64,000 nucleotides of DNA, from positions 778,937 through 842,936 of the forward strand of contig NZ_ML769302.1 in the NCBI RefSeq assembly GCF_009720385.1. Direction: 5' to 3'. Made by a program: the position numbers and the translations under genes. Below are positions 9,201 to 16,217 of the stretch, piece after piece. Every line of letters begins with the position of its first letter. Positions within the stretch are counted from its first letter, which is position 1. The DNA comes from Catellatospora vulcania (GTDB taxonomy: Bacteria > Actinomycetota > Actinomycetes > Mycobacteriales > Micromonosporaceae). The notes beneath the pieces were generated by a model that ran no database searches, was not told the DNA's origin, and worked only from the letters and a program-made list of their open reading frames with translations.

Positions 9201-9832
9201 CGGCCGGGGGCGCTCGGCGGTGGCGTGACCGGCGGCGGGGCTACCGGGGGCGTATCCGCCCGCATGGGACCGGCCCGGTGCGGCGCGGCCTGGCGGCTGT
9301 CGGGGTGGCGGTCGTCGGGCCGACCCGGCTCGGTGCGTCCGGCAGGTGGCACGTCGGCGCGCCGGTCGGCGGCGGGCGTGCTGCGGGCGGTGGTGGCGCG
9401 GCCCGGCGGTGCGGGGCGGCTCGGTGTGCCGGTGAGGCCCACGGAGCCCGGGTCGGCCGCCTCGGAGTCGAACAACTCCAGGAACGGCGACTCGATGTCG
9501 GGGCCGGACGGCGCCGGCGGTGCGGACGACGGCTCGGGGTCGCGGCGCGAGGACGCGGCGCGTTCGCGCTGCGCCTGGGTGGCGGCCTCGGCGGCGGCGC
9601 GCATCTCGGCGGCGGCGCGGCCGGCCGCGGACTGCAGGTCGCTGCGCAGGTCGGCGGTGCGCGCCTCGGGGCGGCCGCCCTCCTCCTCGGCGTGGCCCTC
9701 CGGCTCGGTGGGCTCGCGGCGGCGGGGCGGCTGGAACACGGCGACGGGGCCCGTCGCGGCGGTCCCTTCGACGGAGGGGACGACGTCGGATACCGCGTCG
9801 TCCAGGTCGTACTCGGTGTCGTTGCTGGTCAT
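6293..9832 (-). CDS. VirB4-like secretion ATPase with a long disordered N-terminal extension
   Basis: 1179 aa. Residues 1 to about 340 are Pro/Ala/Arg-rich and disordered and include a PVSxVP-type repeat at about 245-297. The conserved body starts near residue 342. The Walker A loop (GGGKSTLLG) lies near residue 800 and Walker B (LVGLDEAHFM) near 1036, followed by an ARDSRKWNL segment and an LVASQNPKDIL motif typical of VirB4/TraC ATPases. VirB4 proteins energise assembly and substrate transfer at the inner face of the membrane. The ATG at 9832 overlaps the upstream stop as ATGA; the frame is open further upstream but would cover the two preceding genes. Family members are usually 600-900 aa, so the extension is unusual. 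Confidence 0.9.
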   Translation of the reverse strand: MTSNDTEYDLDDAVSDVVPSVEGTAATGPVAVFQPPRRREPTEPEGHAEEEGGRPEARTADLRSDLQSAAGRAAAEMRAAAEAATQAQRERAASSRRDPEPSSAPPAPSGPDIESPFLELFDSEAADPGSVGLTGTPSRPAPPGRATTARSTPAADRRADVPPAGRTEPGRPDDRHPDSRQAAPHRAGPMRADTPPVAPPPVTPPPSAPGRTAGGHRPDQSGYPGTQPDPRQAAPGRGAQPGRPRNAPVSGVPRNAPVSGVPVSGVPMRPQPDLRNRPVSAMPVSSVPVSTVPLSSRPLPPRGTPQAPPRSAPPAGGQRQPAKGRGKQVKPPAQPKAAKDRDAAQELAITEIAGHLTFTPHAVTAWYMLPEVRWAFRPDADREALLSAISEQYAGLAGFRLHLRRTTRPFPADQWAAQLDQLTHRPLPPVPGAPGWGDHLVAAQRHLREINHSEGQTYLGVTFARRALGDSFSEKLLRAFGKGTADSERRKLGKQVEQFDEVLAAFGMRGQRAAAAELEWLLYRSVALGMSPPNMVGSVGHGRWDSGDLLALTEHIERYRTPYGSTVKLVNRMTGEERHVAVLTVGRMEPLDIPERHEPWLHFHERLPWPMELSSRVDILGPGDSFRNLEHRLRMIRSQQLDYLEHGMDAPPELERLASRALVMGDEMTTGLPVDSARAHGWHRIAVSGADREECLERARSVVATYSRELRVSLQHPKQQDQLAREFIPGEPVANTGYLRRMPVRLLAAALPQAASVVGDRRGDLLGRTAGTCRRPVFLDPHFPMEVRERSGLSVMVAEPGGGKSTLLGAMGYLNARRGVQVTLLDPSGPLARLASMPELKPYSRVLNLTGGEQGTLAPYSLIPTPQRTEFGPGADGDREYEISVSNARAERRMLVQDICSMLMPPQVAREASTATLLRHAVRTVPAEETATLDDVVRCLAGIDDTGRELANLLLDTAEMPLALLFFGSPPGDLLSTDSALTVITMSGLRLPDLKIEREYWSAEEALALPMLHTAHRLAVRRCYSGDMHQRKLVGLDEAHFMEGWRSGRSFLVRLARDSRKWNLAALVASQNPKDILGLDVQNLVSTVFVGRIAQDPEIASEALRLLRVPTDVGYEAVLASLSAPDANSAGRLGYREFVLRDVDSRVQRVRVDVSYVQGLLETLDTTPTGQAAGQGGKR
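8935..9105 (-). repeat. Degenerate PVSxVP-coding repeat inside the VirB4-like gene
   Basis: Tandem 15-27-bp units built around the plus-strand core CGCTGACCGG code for PVSGVP, PVSAMP, PVSSVP and PVSTVP, with RNA spacers. They lie in the disordered N-terminal extension and keep frame throughout, so they are under protein-level constraint or arose by recent expansion. Confidence 0.7.
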
Positions 9833-10191
9833 GTGATCGCCTGCCGCACGACGACGCGGCGGGCGACCAGGCGCGGGTCGCGCCGCTCGGTCACCGGTTC
9901 GCGGGTGCGCTTCCAGTCGGTGAGCGCGGTGCGGATGACCATGCGCGCGGGCCGGTCGGGGTCGACGTGGCGGAAGATGTACGACGTCGTCACGATGGCG
10001 AGCGCGATCTCCCAGGTCGGGAAGACCTCGAACTGCTGGGTGATCAGCCAGCGCACGCCCATGTAGAGCGGGACCAGCAACACGAACAGCCCGTACTGCG
10101 CGTACGGCAGCTGCACGGGGAGCGTGTAGCCGGGGGGGCCGAGATAGACCAGGCGGGCCCGGTAGATGTCGTCGTCCGTACGCAGCCGCAT
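9829..10191 (-). CDS. VirB3/PrgI-like small membrane protein (120 aa)
   Basis: A short N-terminal segment is followed by two adjacent hydrophobic helices (about residues 32-48 and 55-75) around a short loop, then a basic C-terminal tail with DPDRPARMVIRTAL. Two helices and a position just upstream of virB4 match VirB3/PrgI proteins, which bind the ATPase at the membrane. Its stop overlaps the virB4-like start. It follows the pilin-like gene after nine bases, within the same operon. Confidence 0.72.
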   Translation of the reverse strand: MRLRTDDDIYRARLVYLGPPGYTLPVQLPYAQYGLFVLLVPLYMGVRWLITQQFEVFPTWEIALAIVTTSYIFRHVDPDRPARMVIRTALTDWKRTREPVTERRDPRLVARRVVVRQAIT

Positions 10192-10200
10192 CGCTTCCGC

Positions 10201-10521
10201 CTACTCGAACATGATGTCGATGAGGTTCTCGCCCACGAGCAGCAGCGCCCCCGCGCCGACGATGAAGGCGACGCCGATGATGGCGATCGCGGAGCTGGTC
10301 AGCACCTTGGACACCTCGCCCTTGCTGGCCCGGCCGATGAAGATGACACCGAGGATCGCCAGCAGGATCGGAGAGATCTTCGTGGCGAAGAAGGTGAGGA
10401 TGTCGTTGGTCGCGATGCCGCCCTTGGGCTCCTCGGGGGCCGCTTGGATCGCGTCGGCGATCATGCCGAGGGTCGGCGTGGCATGGCTCCACGCCGCCTG
10501 GACCAGCTCCATGGCGATCAT
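10201..10521 (-). CDS. VirB2/TrbC-like small protein, first gene of the T4SS-like operon (106 aa)
   Basis: Two hydrophobic helices (about residues 46-64 and 74-98) are separated by a short basic loop (GRASKGEVSK), after an amphipathic N-terminal region. This is the fold of VirB2/TrbC pilins, although in Gram-positives the homologue can be a membrane subunit rather than a pilus. The ATG has a strong GGGAGGT site six bases upstream, consistent with an abundant product. It opens the operon: the 246-bp spacer upstream is the only gap large enough for its promoter. Confidence 0.7.
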   Translation of the reverse strand: MIAMELVQAAWSHATPTLGMIADAIQAAPEEPKGGIATNDILTFFATKISPILLAILGVIFIGRASKGEVSKVLTSSAIAIIGVAFIVGAGALLLVGENLIDIMFE

Positions 10522-10767
10522 TCGGTACCTCCCCGGTGCGCGACCGGCGCTGCAATTGCTTAAGCCTTACTGATGGGGGTCCTCAGCGGTGGGATGCGGC
10601 TGATGACACCCTGCTTTGTGTCGATCACAGTTCGTAGTGGAGCGCCGGGGCTGTTTGTGGTGCTGTGCGGTTGTGTAGGACCGGTGTTCGATCCATAGCA
10701 GAGCGTACGGTGCACCCACCGGCGCGACAAGCCATGCAGGTGGTGGCGGGTGTCGGATGTCCGGCCG
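10522..10767. other. Promoter region of the T4SS-like operon
   Basis: A spacer of 246 bp between the end of folB and the first gene of the secretion-like operon, both minus strand. It is less GC-rich than its flanks. It carries the GGGAGGT ribosome site at its left end. I see no strong terminator for folB here, so some read-through into the operon is possible. Confidence 0.4.
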
Positions 10768-11124
10768 TCACCTGGTGCCGGTCATCGTCACGCTCACGTC
10801 GGTGAAGGTCAGCGGGATCGGCGCCTGTGGCTTGTGGACGGTCACCACGGCCCGCGCGACGCGGGGATCGGCCAGGCAGGCATCGACGAGCCGCTGTGCG
10901 AGCGTCTCGATCAGGTTGACCGGCGGCCCCGCCACGATCTCGGCCAGCCGGGCGGCCAGCTCGCCGTAGTGCACGGTGTCGGCGACGTCGTCGCTGGCCG
11001 CGGCCGGGCGCAGGGCCAGCCCGAGCTGCACGTCGATCACGAAGTCCTGCCCGTCGCGCCGCTCGAAGTCGAAGACGCCGTGGTTGCCGCGTACCCGCAG
11101 GCCGGTGAGCGTGATGAGGTCCAT
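10768..11124 (-). CDS. folB: Dihydroneopterin aldolase
   Basis: 118 aa. It cleaves 7,8-dihydroneopterin to 6-hydroxymethyl-7,8-dihydropterin and glycolaldehyde in folate synthesis. The typical start MDLITLTGLRVRGNHGVFDFER and the VDVQLGL, HYGELA and LIETLAQRL segments are present; the protein forms a small cytoplasmic octamer. The ATG lies two bases after the folP stop, so the genes are co-transcribed. Length is normal for the family. Confidence 0.95.
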   Translation of the reverse strand: MDLITLTGLRVRGNHGVFDFERRDGQDFVIDVQLGLALRPAAASDDVADTVHYGELAARLAEIVAGPPVNLIETLAQRLVDACLADPRVARAVVTVHKPQAPIPLTFTDVSVTMTGTR

Positions 11125-11126
11125 GG

Positions 11127-11963
11127 TCAGCCTTCGTAGCGCAGCCGGGGGCCGCCGGTCGCCCGCCACACCGCGAGGGCGTCGACGGTCGAGCGCACGT
11201 CGTGCACGCGTACCCCCCAGGCGCCGGCCGCGGCGGCCAGCAGGCTGGTCGCGGTGGTGGCGGCGTCGCGGTCCGCGGCGGGCCGGCCGTCGAGCAGCAG
11301 GCCCAGGTAGGACTTGCGGCTGGCCGCGAACAGCACCGGGAAGCCCAGGTCGATGATGCGGTCCAGGTGCCGGGTCAGCGCCCAGTTGTGCTCGGCGGTC
11401 TTGGCGAAGCCCAGCCCCGGGTCGACGATCAGCTTGTCGGCGGCGATGCCCAGGCGCAACGCCTCGTCGACCCGGCGCGACAGCTCCTCGCGCACCTCGG
11501 CGACCACGTCGCGGTAGGTGGCCAGCGCCTGCATGTCGGCGGAGTGCCCGCGCCAGTGCATCACCACGTACGGGCAGCCGGCGTCGGCGACGACGCGGCG
11601 CATGTCCGGATCGGCCAGCCCGCCGGAGACGTCGTTGACGGCGGCGGCCCCGGCCTTCACCGCGGCCTCGGCGACCGCGGCGCGGGTGGTGTCGACACTG
11701 GTCGGCACGCCGGCCTCGGCCAGTGCCGCGATGACCGGGACCACCCGCTTGATCTCGGTGTCGGCGTCGACGCGGAACGCGCCCGGACGGGTCGACTCGC
11801 CACCCACGTCCACCAGGTGCGCGCCCTGCGCGTGCAGCTGGATCCCGTGCCGTACGGCGGCGTCGAGGTCGTCGTAGAGGCCGCCGTCGGAGAAGGAATC
11901 CGGGGTCACGTTGAGAACCCCCATCACCACCGGCGGCGTCGCGTGCATCAGGTCGGCTGCCAC
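11127..11963 (-). CDS. folP: Dihydropteroate synthase
   Basis: 278 aa. It joins p-aminobenzoate to hydroxymethyldihydropterin diphosphate and is the sulfonamide target. Visible motifs are MGVLNVTPDSFSDGG near residue 14, VDVGGESTRPGA, NDVSGG, DPGLGFAKT and ASRKSYLG, all typical of an active TIM-barrel enzyme. The GTG start is chosen because TATTCT (11970-11975) ends six bases before it and no Shine-Dalgarno is present; an ATG five codons in is the alternative. It is read divergently from folK with only 18 bases between the two starts, and is followed by folB. Confidence 0.95.
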   Translation of the reverse strand: MAADLMHATPPVVMGVLNVTPDSFSDGGLYDDLDAAVRHGIQLHAQGAHLVDVGGESTRPGAFRVDADTEIKRVVPVIAALAEAGVPTSVDTTRAAVAEAAVKAGAAAVNDVSGGLADPDMRRVVADAGCPYVVMHWRGHSADMQALATYRDVVAEVREELSRRVDEALRLGIAADKLIVDPGLGFAKTAEHNWALTRHLDRIIDLGFPVLFAASRKSYLGLLLDGRPAADRDAATTATSLLAAAAGAWGVRVHDVRSTVDALAVWRATGGPRLRYEG

Positions 11964-11969
11964 GCTGCG

Positions 11970-11976
11970 AGAATAT
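11970..11976. promoter_or_regulatory. Overlapping divergent -10 elements for folP and folK
   Basis: The seven bases AGAATAT serve both strands. TATTCT on the minus strand ends six bases before the folP GTG. GAATAT on the plus strand ends five bases before the folK GTG and keeps the A at position 2 and T at position 6 of TANNNT. Both mRNAs would be leaderless or nearly so. Confidence 0.5.
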
Positions 11977-11981
11977 CGGTC

Positions 11982-12509
11982 GTGACTTCGGTGGTCTTCT
12001 CGATAGGCAGCAACCTCGGCGACCGCGCCGATCATCTGCGCTTCGCGGTGCGCCGGCTCGCGGAGGAGGGTGAGCTGCTGGCGGTGAGCGGTGTCTACGA
12101 GACGCCGCCGTGGGGCGACACCGAGCAGCCGGCGTACTACAACGCCGCCCTGCTCGTACGCGGGGAGCAGTCGGTGGAGCAGTGGCTGCTCACCGCGCAG
12201 GGCATCGAGCACGAAGCCGGGCGGGTACGCCATCAGGCCCGCCGGTACAGCCCGCGCACCCTCGACGTCGACCTGGTCGCCGCGTTCGCCGCGGACGGCG
12301 AGCCGATCCTGCGCGCCACCCCGGAGCTGACCCTGCCGCACCCGCACGCCCACCAGCGCGCCTTCGTGCTGCGGCCCTGGCTGGAGGTGCAGCCCTACGC
12401 CCAGCTGCCCGGATACGGCTGGGTGAACGACCTCGTGCTGGCCGAGCCCATGGCGACCGAGGTGGCCACGATGACCGCGCTGCCCGAGGTGCGGCTCGAA
12501 GTAGAGTGA
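11982..12509 (+). CDS. folK: 2-amino-4-hydroxy-6-hydroxymethyldihydropteridine diphosphokinase
   Basis: 175 aa. It transfers diphosphate from ATP to hydroxymethyldihydropterin, making the substrate of FolP. The sequence has SIGSNLGDR at the N-terminus, VYETPPWG, the family signature around RTLDVDLVAAF, and LPHPHAHQRAFVLRP. The GTG start is 18 bases from the folP start on the other strand. In M. tuberculosis folP, folB and folK are co-directional, so one part of the block has been inverted here. DUF3180 follows, as in mycobacteria. Confidence 0.95.
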   Translation: MTSVVFSIGSNLGDRADHLRFAVRRLAEEGELLAVSGVYETPPWGDTEQPAYYNAALLVRGEQSVEQWLLTAQGIEHEAGRVRHQARRYSPRTLDVDLVAAFAADGEPILRATPELTLPHPHAHQRAFVLRPWLEVQPYAQLPGYGWVNDLVLAEPMATEVATMTALPEVRLEVE

Positions 12510-12595
12510 CCCTCCAGAACCTGGCTCGTCCCGGCGCGCCGCCGCTCACGCGGCGCACCGGGCGACTCCCCACGTTCTGCCCAGACGAGTGAGGG

Positions 12596-13126
12596 GTGTG
12601 GACCGAATTGAGCCAGCCGCCGATGCCGGAGCCACGGCTGCAACCCACCAACCCGGCCACCCTGATCGTCGCGGGCCTGGGCTCGGCCGCCGTCGCCTGG
12701 CTCATCATCAGCACCTGGTATTTCGACCTGGCTACGCTGCCGTTCCTCGGCCGCAACGGCTGGCTGCCGGCGTTCACGCTGCTCGCGCTCGCCATCGTGG
12801 AGTTCGCGCTGGCCCAGCAGACCCGGGCGCGGCTGGAGGGCAAGCCGGGCCGGGAGCGGGTCGAGCCGCTGGCCGTCGCGCGTTATGTGGTGCTGGCCAA
12901 GGCGTCCTCACTGGCCGGGGCGATCTTCGCCGGGTTCTCCGCCGGGCTGAGCCTGTGGCTGTTCGTCGACGGGCAGCAGCGGCAACTGGCCTCGGTGAGC
13001 CGCGACCTGCCGGCCGCGCTCACCTCGCTGGTCTGCTCGCTGGCGCTGGTCGGGGCCGCGCTGTGGCTGGAGCGGGCATGCCGGGTGCCGAAGCAGCCCG
13101 AGGACGACAAGACCGACATTCAGTAG
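12596..13126 (+). CDS. DUF3180 membrane protein
   Basis: Up to 176 aa with four hydrophobic helices. The conserved core begins LQPTNPATLIVAGLGSAAVAWLI and includes an ARYVVLAKASSLAGAIFAGF segment, as in the DUF3180 proteins that follow folK across Actinobacteria (Rv3605c in M. tuberculosis). Function is unknown. The start is uncertain: GTG at 12596 directly follows a GAGGGG, TTG at 12608 has a better distance to it, and ATG at 12623 is also in frame. It probably shares the folK transcript; the 86-bp gap contains only a short GC hairpin. Confidence 0.85.
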   Translation: MWTELSQPPMPEPRLQPTNPATLIVAGLGSAAVAWLIISTWYFDLATLPFLGRNGWLPAFTLLALAIVEFALAQQTRARLEGKPGRERVEPLAVARYVVLAKASSLAGAIFAGFSAGLSLWLFVDGQQRQLASVSRDLPAALTSLVCSLALVGAALWLERACRVPKQPEDDKTDIQ

Positions 13127-13283
13127 CGCCCGAACGGATCGGTGTCGGCCACTATCGGGTACCCGTCGACCACGGGATGTCATCCCCGGTAGACCCTGTT
13201 GCATTCACGTTTCAGCCGGTACGGTGCCTCGGGTATGCCGTGTCGTACCCCGCGACCGGCAGCCGACTCGGGAGGCGCGAGTC

Positions 13284-14567
13284 ATGGCCTACGACAGCGA
13301 AGCGACCGACGCGACAGGGCAGCGACGGTACCGCGGCGAGGGCTTCCGCGAGGAGTCCGATCTCAGAAACGACGGCGGCGGCGCGCACAGCGTCATCGCC
13401 GGCATGCAGTACCGGCCGCGGGCGACGCCCTCGGCCAACCTGGACGACGTCTTCGACGACCCGGCGCACGGCGAGGTCGGCCGTGACCGGCTCGGCGTGC
13501 ACTTCGCGTGGGAGGGCGTGCTGCTGCTCGGCGTGGTCGCGATCGGCTTCCTGCTGCACAGCGGGCACCGCGAGACGATCACCGGAGCGAACTTCAAGGA
13601 GTTGCTCGTCTTCGCCTCGGTGCTGGGCCTGCTCGGCCTCGGCGCCTCGATGACGCTGCGCGCCGGCGCGGTGAACCTGGCGCTGGGCCCGGTCGCCGCC
13701 GCCGCCGCGCTGTACTACGCCGAGCACAGCGCCAATGGCGTAGTGCCGACCGCCGGCATGGCCGTGGCCTTCGCCGCCGGGCTGGGCCTGGTCGTCGCGG
13801 TCCTGGTGGTGGGCTTCCACGTGCCCGGCTGGGCGGGCAGCCTGGCGGCCGCGCTGATCGCCGTCGTCTGGATCCAGAAGCACCCCGCCCCGCTGACCGT
13901 GAGCGGCGAGTACGACCCCACCGGGCACGCGCTCTACCTGTACGGCGGCTTCGCCGCGCTGACCATCGTGGCGGGCCTGCTCGGCGCGATCCGGTCCATC
14001 CGGCGCGGTGTCGGCCGGTTCCGCCCGGTGAGCGACCCGGCCCGGCGGCGCGGCGGCCTCGGCGGCGTCGTCGCCGTGCTCGCGCTGGTCGGCTCGTCGG
14101 CGCTGGCCGCGGTGGCGGGCGTGGTGATGGCGGCGCTCAACGGGACTACCGAGCAGGTCGTCGCGCCCACCGAAGGCTTCGAGCTGACCGGGCTGGCCCT
14201 GGGCGCGGCCCTGATCGGCGGGGTGAGCGCGTACGGCCGCCGCGGCGGCGTGTTCGGCACGCTGCTCGGCGTCTCACTGCTCGCCCTGGTCGTCTGGTAC
14301 GCCGACGCGGCCCAGTGGCACATCTCGCTGTACGCGCTGGCCGCCGGCGCCCTCGCGCTCGGCCTCGTGGTCACCAGGCTGGTGGAGACGTTCGGGCGGC
14401 CGCTGCCGCTGGACGACGACGCCCCCGACGACTGGTCCGACGTGGGCGTGCCCGGCACCTCCTGGTCCACGGGCAGCGGCGACACCTGGGCGAACCTGCC
14501 CGCGCAGCCGGCCCCGGCCCGTGCCGACCAGTGGGGCGACGAGGACCGCTGGTCCTCCCTGCGATGA
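13284..14567 (+). CDS. Polytopic membrane protein resembling sugar ABC-transporter permeases
   Basis: 427 aa. A charged cytoplasmic N-terminus of about 75 residues is followed by about nine hydrophobic helices and an acidic Trp/Pro-rich tail. The stretch MTLRAGAVNLALGPVAAAAAL resembles the permease signature of RbsC-type (BPD_transp_2) proteins, which usually reads inNLs.G. No ATPase or binding-protein gene is nearby, so transport is unproven; it may be an orphan or repurposed permease. The ATG has GGGAGG eight bases upstream. A GC-rich hairpin follows at 14580-14626. Confidence 0.7.
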   Translation: MAYDSEATDATGQRRYRGEGFREESDLRNDGGGAHSVIAGMQYRPRATPSANLDDVFDDPAHGEVGRDRLGVHFAWEGVLLLGVVAIGFLLHSGHRETITGANFKELLVFASVLGLLGLGASMTLRAGAVNLALGPVAAAAALYYAEHSANGVVPTAGMAVAFAAGLGLVVAVLVVGFHVPGWAGSLAAALIAVVWIQKHPAPLTVSGEYDPTGHALYLYGGFAALTIVAGLLGAIRSIRRGVGRFRPVSDPARRRGGLGGVVAVLALVGSSALAAVAGVVMAALNGTTEQVVAPTEGFELTGLALGAALIGGVSAYGRRGGVFGTLLGVSLLALVVWYADAAQWHISLYALAAGALALGLVVTRLVETFGRPLPLDDDAPDDWSDVGVPGTSWSTGSGDTWANLPAQPAPARADQWGDEDRWSSLR

Positions 14568-14579
14568 GCTGACGCACGA

Positions 14580-14626
14580 CCGGAGCCCCGGCCCGCACCG
14601 CACCCGCGGCGTGACCGGGGCTCCGG
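14580..14626 (+). terminator. Hairpin after the permease-like gene
   Basis: A perfect 12-bp inverted repeat (CCGGAGCCCCGG and CCGGGGCTCCGG) with a 23-base loop. No U-tract follows, so it may terminate weakly or stabilise the 3' end. Confidence 0.5.
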
Positions 14627-14849
14627 CCATCTGTGCCATCCTGCTTTAGAGTCGGGCGAAACGGGCGTGCGCTCGTTGAACCGTTCGTGACGAAGGTTCG
14701 GCGATTACCGGCGCGTCGCGCGCCGCGGACGGTCCTCAGCAAGCCACGCTGGGTGGCGCAGCTGTTCAGGACGGGTCGGCGACGATCTCCAGGCGGAATG
14801 TTCTCGCATTTCAAGGCCGTGGAGCATTCCCCTCGCAAGCAACTGTCGG

Positions 14850-14855
14850 TAGCCT
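14850..14855 (+). promoter_or_regulatory. Putative -10 element
   Basis: TAGCCT, eight bases upstream of the ATG at 14864 and preceded by TGTCGG. The same 12-base string TGTCGGTAGCCT recurs at 54965-54976, upstream of the polysaccharide co-polymerase gene. Confidence 0.4.
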
Positions 14856-14863
14856 CTAGCAAC

Positions 14864-16144
14864 ATGCCGAACTCGGACACTCGCGATGAACAGCGGCACG
14901 CGCGCCTGCTCCCCGTGTTGTTCTGGGGCGGCGTCGGGCTGGCCCCGCTGGCTGCGATCTTCCTGCTCATAGCCGATGGCGGCACCGCGCTGCGGGCCGC
15001 GATCGGCGTGGTCATCCTGTCGGTCATCCTGATAGGCCTGTCGATCACTCTCCGTCGCGACACCGAGACCGTTCGGCTCGAACTCGAGGACATGATCCTC
15101 GATGAGATCGACACCGTCCGGGCCGACGTCCGCGACGACATCTCGACCGCGGCCCATGCCACGCACCGCGCCTTCGGGGAGAAGTTCCAGTACCTGGTCG
15201 ACCAGCTCGAAGCCACCCGGCACGAGCTGGACGCGACCCGCGCGCAGCTGGAGCACGTCCGCGCCGAGGCCATGCGGGCCGCGGCCCAGGCCGCACCAGC
15301 CCCCGCCGCCCGGTCCGGCGCCCCTGCCCCCGCCCCGCACCAGCCGGGCCCGAGCTCGGGCCGGGCCGGCATCGCGCCCGGCGTGGTCCGGCACACCGAG
15401 ACCGTGCAGGTGACGACGCGGCACACCATCGTCGACCCGCACGGCGAGGACGCCCAGCGCGGTTCGGCGATCTACGGCAGCCCGGTCAGCGGCGCGGCGA
15501 GCGCGGGCTACGACCGCGGCCGCGACGCCGGCGAGTACGGCCACCGGGCCGAGAGCCCGCGCATCGAGGTGCAGCGCCCGCGGGCCGAACGCGCCCGCGA
15601 GCGGGACCGGCACGAGGAGTCGTGGACCGAGCAGCGGCTGCGCGAGCAGCTGGAGCGCCGCCGAGACGCGAACGAGCCGGTCTCCGGCGGGGAGACCCGC
15701 AGCTCGCGGCGCGACCGCGGCGACGACCGCTGGTCCGACCGCCCCGCCGACGCGATCGAGGGCCGCTGGTCCGACCGCGACGACGAGGACCGGCCCGCCG
15801 TGCGCGCCGCCGGCGACCGCTGGACGACCGTGCGCGACGACGACCGCGGCCGTGAGGTGCGCATGGGCGAGCGCCGGGCGGCGCTGCACAGCGACAGCTC
15901 CGGCACCGAGCTGCGGATCGAGGACCGCTGGGCCGCGGTGCGGCGCGAGGACCGCGGTTACGACGACGACCGGGCCGACGACGGCCGGGGCGGCTTCCCG
16001 TACCGCGACCAGGAGCGCCGCGAGCCCCGCGCGCTGACCGGCACGGACCGGGAGGACCGCTGGTCCGACTACGAGGACGTCCGCGAGCGGGATCGCGACC
16101 GGGACCGGGACCGCGATCGGGACTACGACCGCCGTTACCGCTGA
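14864..16144 (+). CDS. Membrane protein with coiled coil and charged DRW-repeat tail (possible Rv3604c/DUF6779 equivalent)
   Basis: 426 aa. Two adjacent transmembrane helices at about residues 15-60 are followed by a long coiled coil (about 65-145, rich in Glu/Asp/Arg). An Ala/Pro linker leads to an extremely charged tail of about 200 residues in which DRW or DRWSD recurs six times and which ends in an RDRDRD run. No catalytic motif is present. Its place between DUF3180 and DUF2520 genes matches the Arg/Pro/Ala-rich membrane protein Rv3604c of M. tuberculosis, so equivalence is likely but inferred from order. The start is set by TAGCCT upstream; earlier in-frame starts would lack promoter support. 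Confidence 0.7.
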   Translation: MPNSDTRDEQRHARLLPVLFWGGVGLAPLAAIFLLIADGGTALRAAIGVVILSVILIGLSITLRRDTETVRLELEDMILDEIDTVRADVRDDISTAAHATHRAFGEKFQYLVDQLEATRHELDATRAQLEHVRAEAMRAAAQAAPAPAARSGAPAPAPHQPGPSSGRAGIAPGVVRHTETVQVTTRHTIVDPHGEDAQRGSAIYGSPVSGAASAGYDRGRDAGEYGHRAESPRIEVQRPRAERARERDRHEESWTEQRLREQLERRRDANEPVSGGETRSSRRDRGDDRWSDRPADAIEGRWSDRDDEDRPAVRAAGDRWTTVRDDDRGREVRMGERRAALHSDSSGTELRIEDRWAAVRREDRGYDDDRADDGRGGFPYRDQERREPRALTGTDREDRWSDYEDVRERDRDRDRDRDRDYDRRYR

Positions 16145-16160
16145 CCACGACAGCGAGCAA

Positions 16161-16194
16161 CGCGCCCTTCCGGGAGACCGGGAGGGCGCGTTTT
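16161..16194 (+). terminator. Intrinsic terminator
   Basis: A 13-bp stem (CGCGCCCTTCCGG paired with CCGGGAGGGCGCG, one G-T pair), a short loop and TTTT. It lies between two convergent genes and serves the plus-strand one. Confidence 0.8.
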
Positions 16195-16217
16195 CGTGGA
16201 AACGGGGGCGTCGGGCG

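Noticed and set aside
7073-10066. Very long open frame antisense to the VirB4-like gene
   Set aside because: Its Gly/Ala/Val/Arg-rich translation and lack of ribosome site or known motifs are what the complement of a GC-biased coding frame gives. The VirB4 frame has catalytic motifs.
2151-10521. Integrated conjugative element (AICE-like) with FtsK-type TraB at 1-714
   Set aside because: No integrase, excisionase, replication protein, relaxase or tRNA attachment site is visible. The FtsK-type gene is separated from the operon by two small genes and a spacer and belongs to a larger chromosomal type.
13284-14567. Complete sugar ABC transporter
   Set aside because: Only a permease-like protein is present. 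No ATPase or substrate-binding gene lies nearby, so only permease resemblance is claimed.
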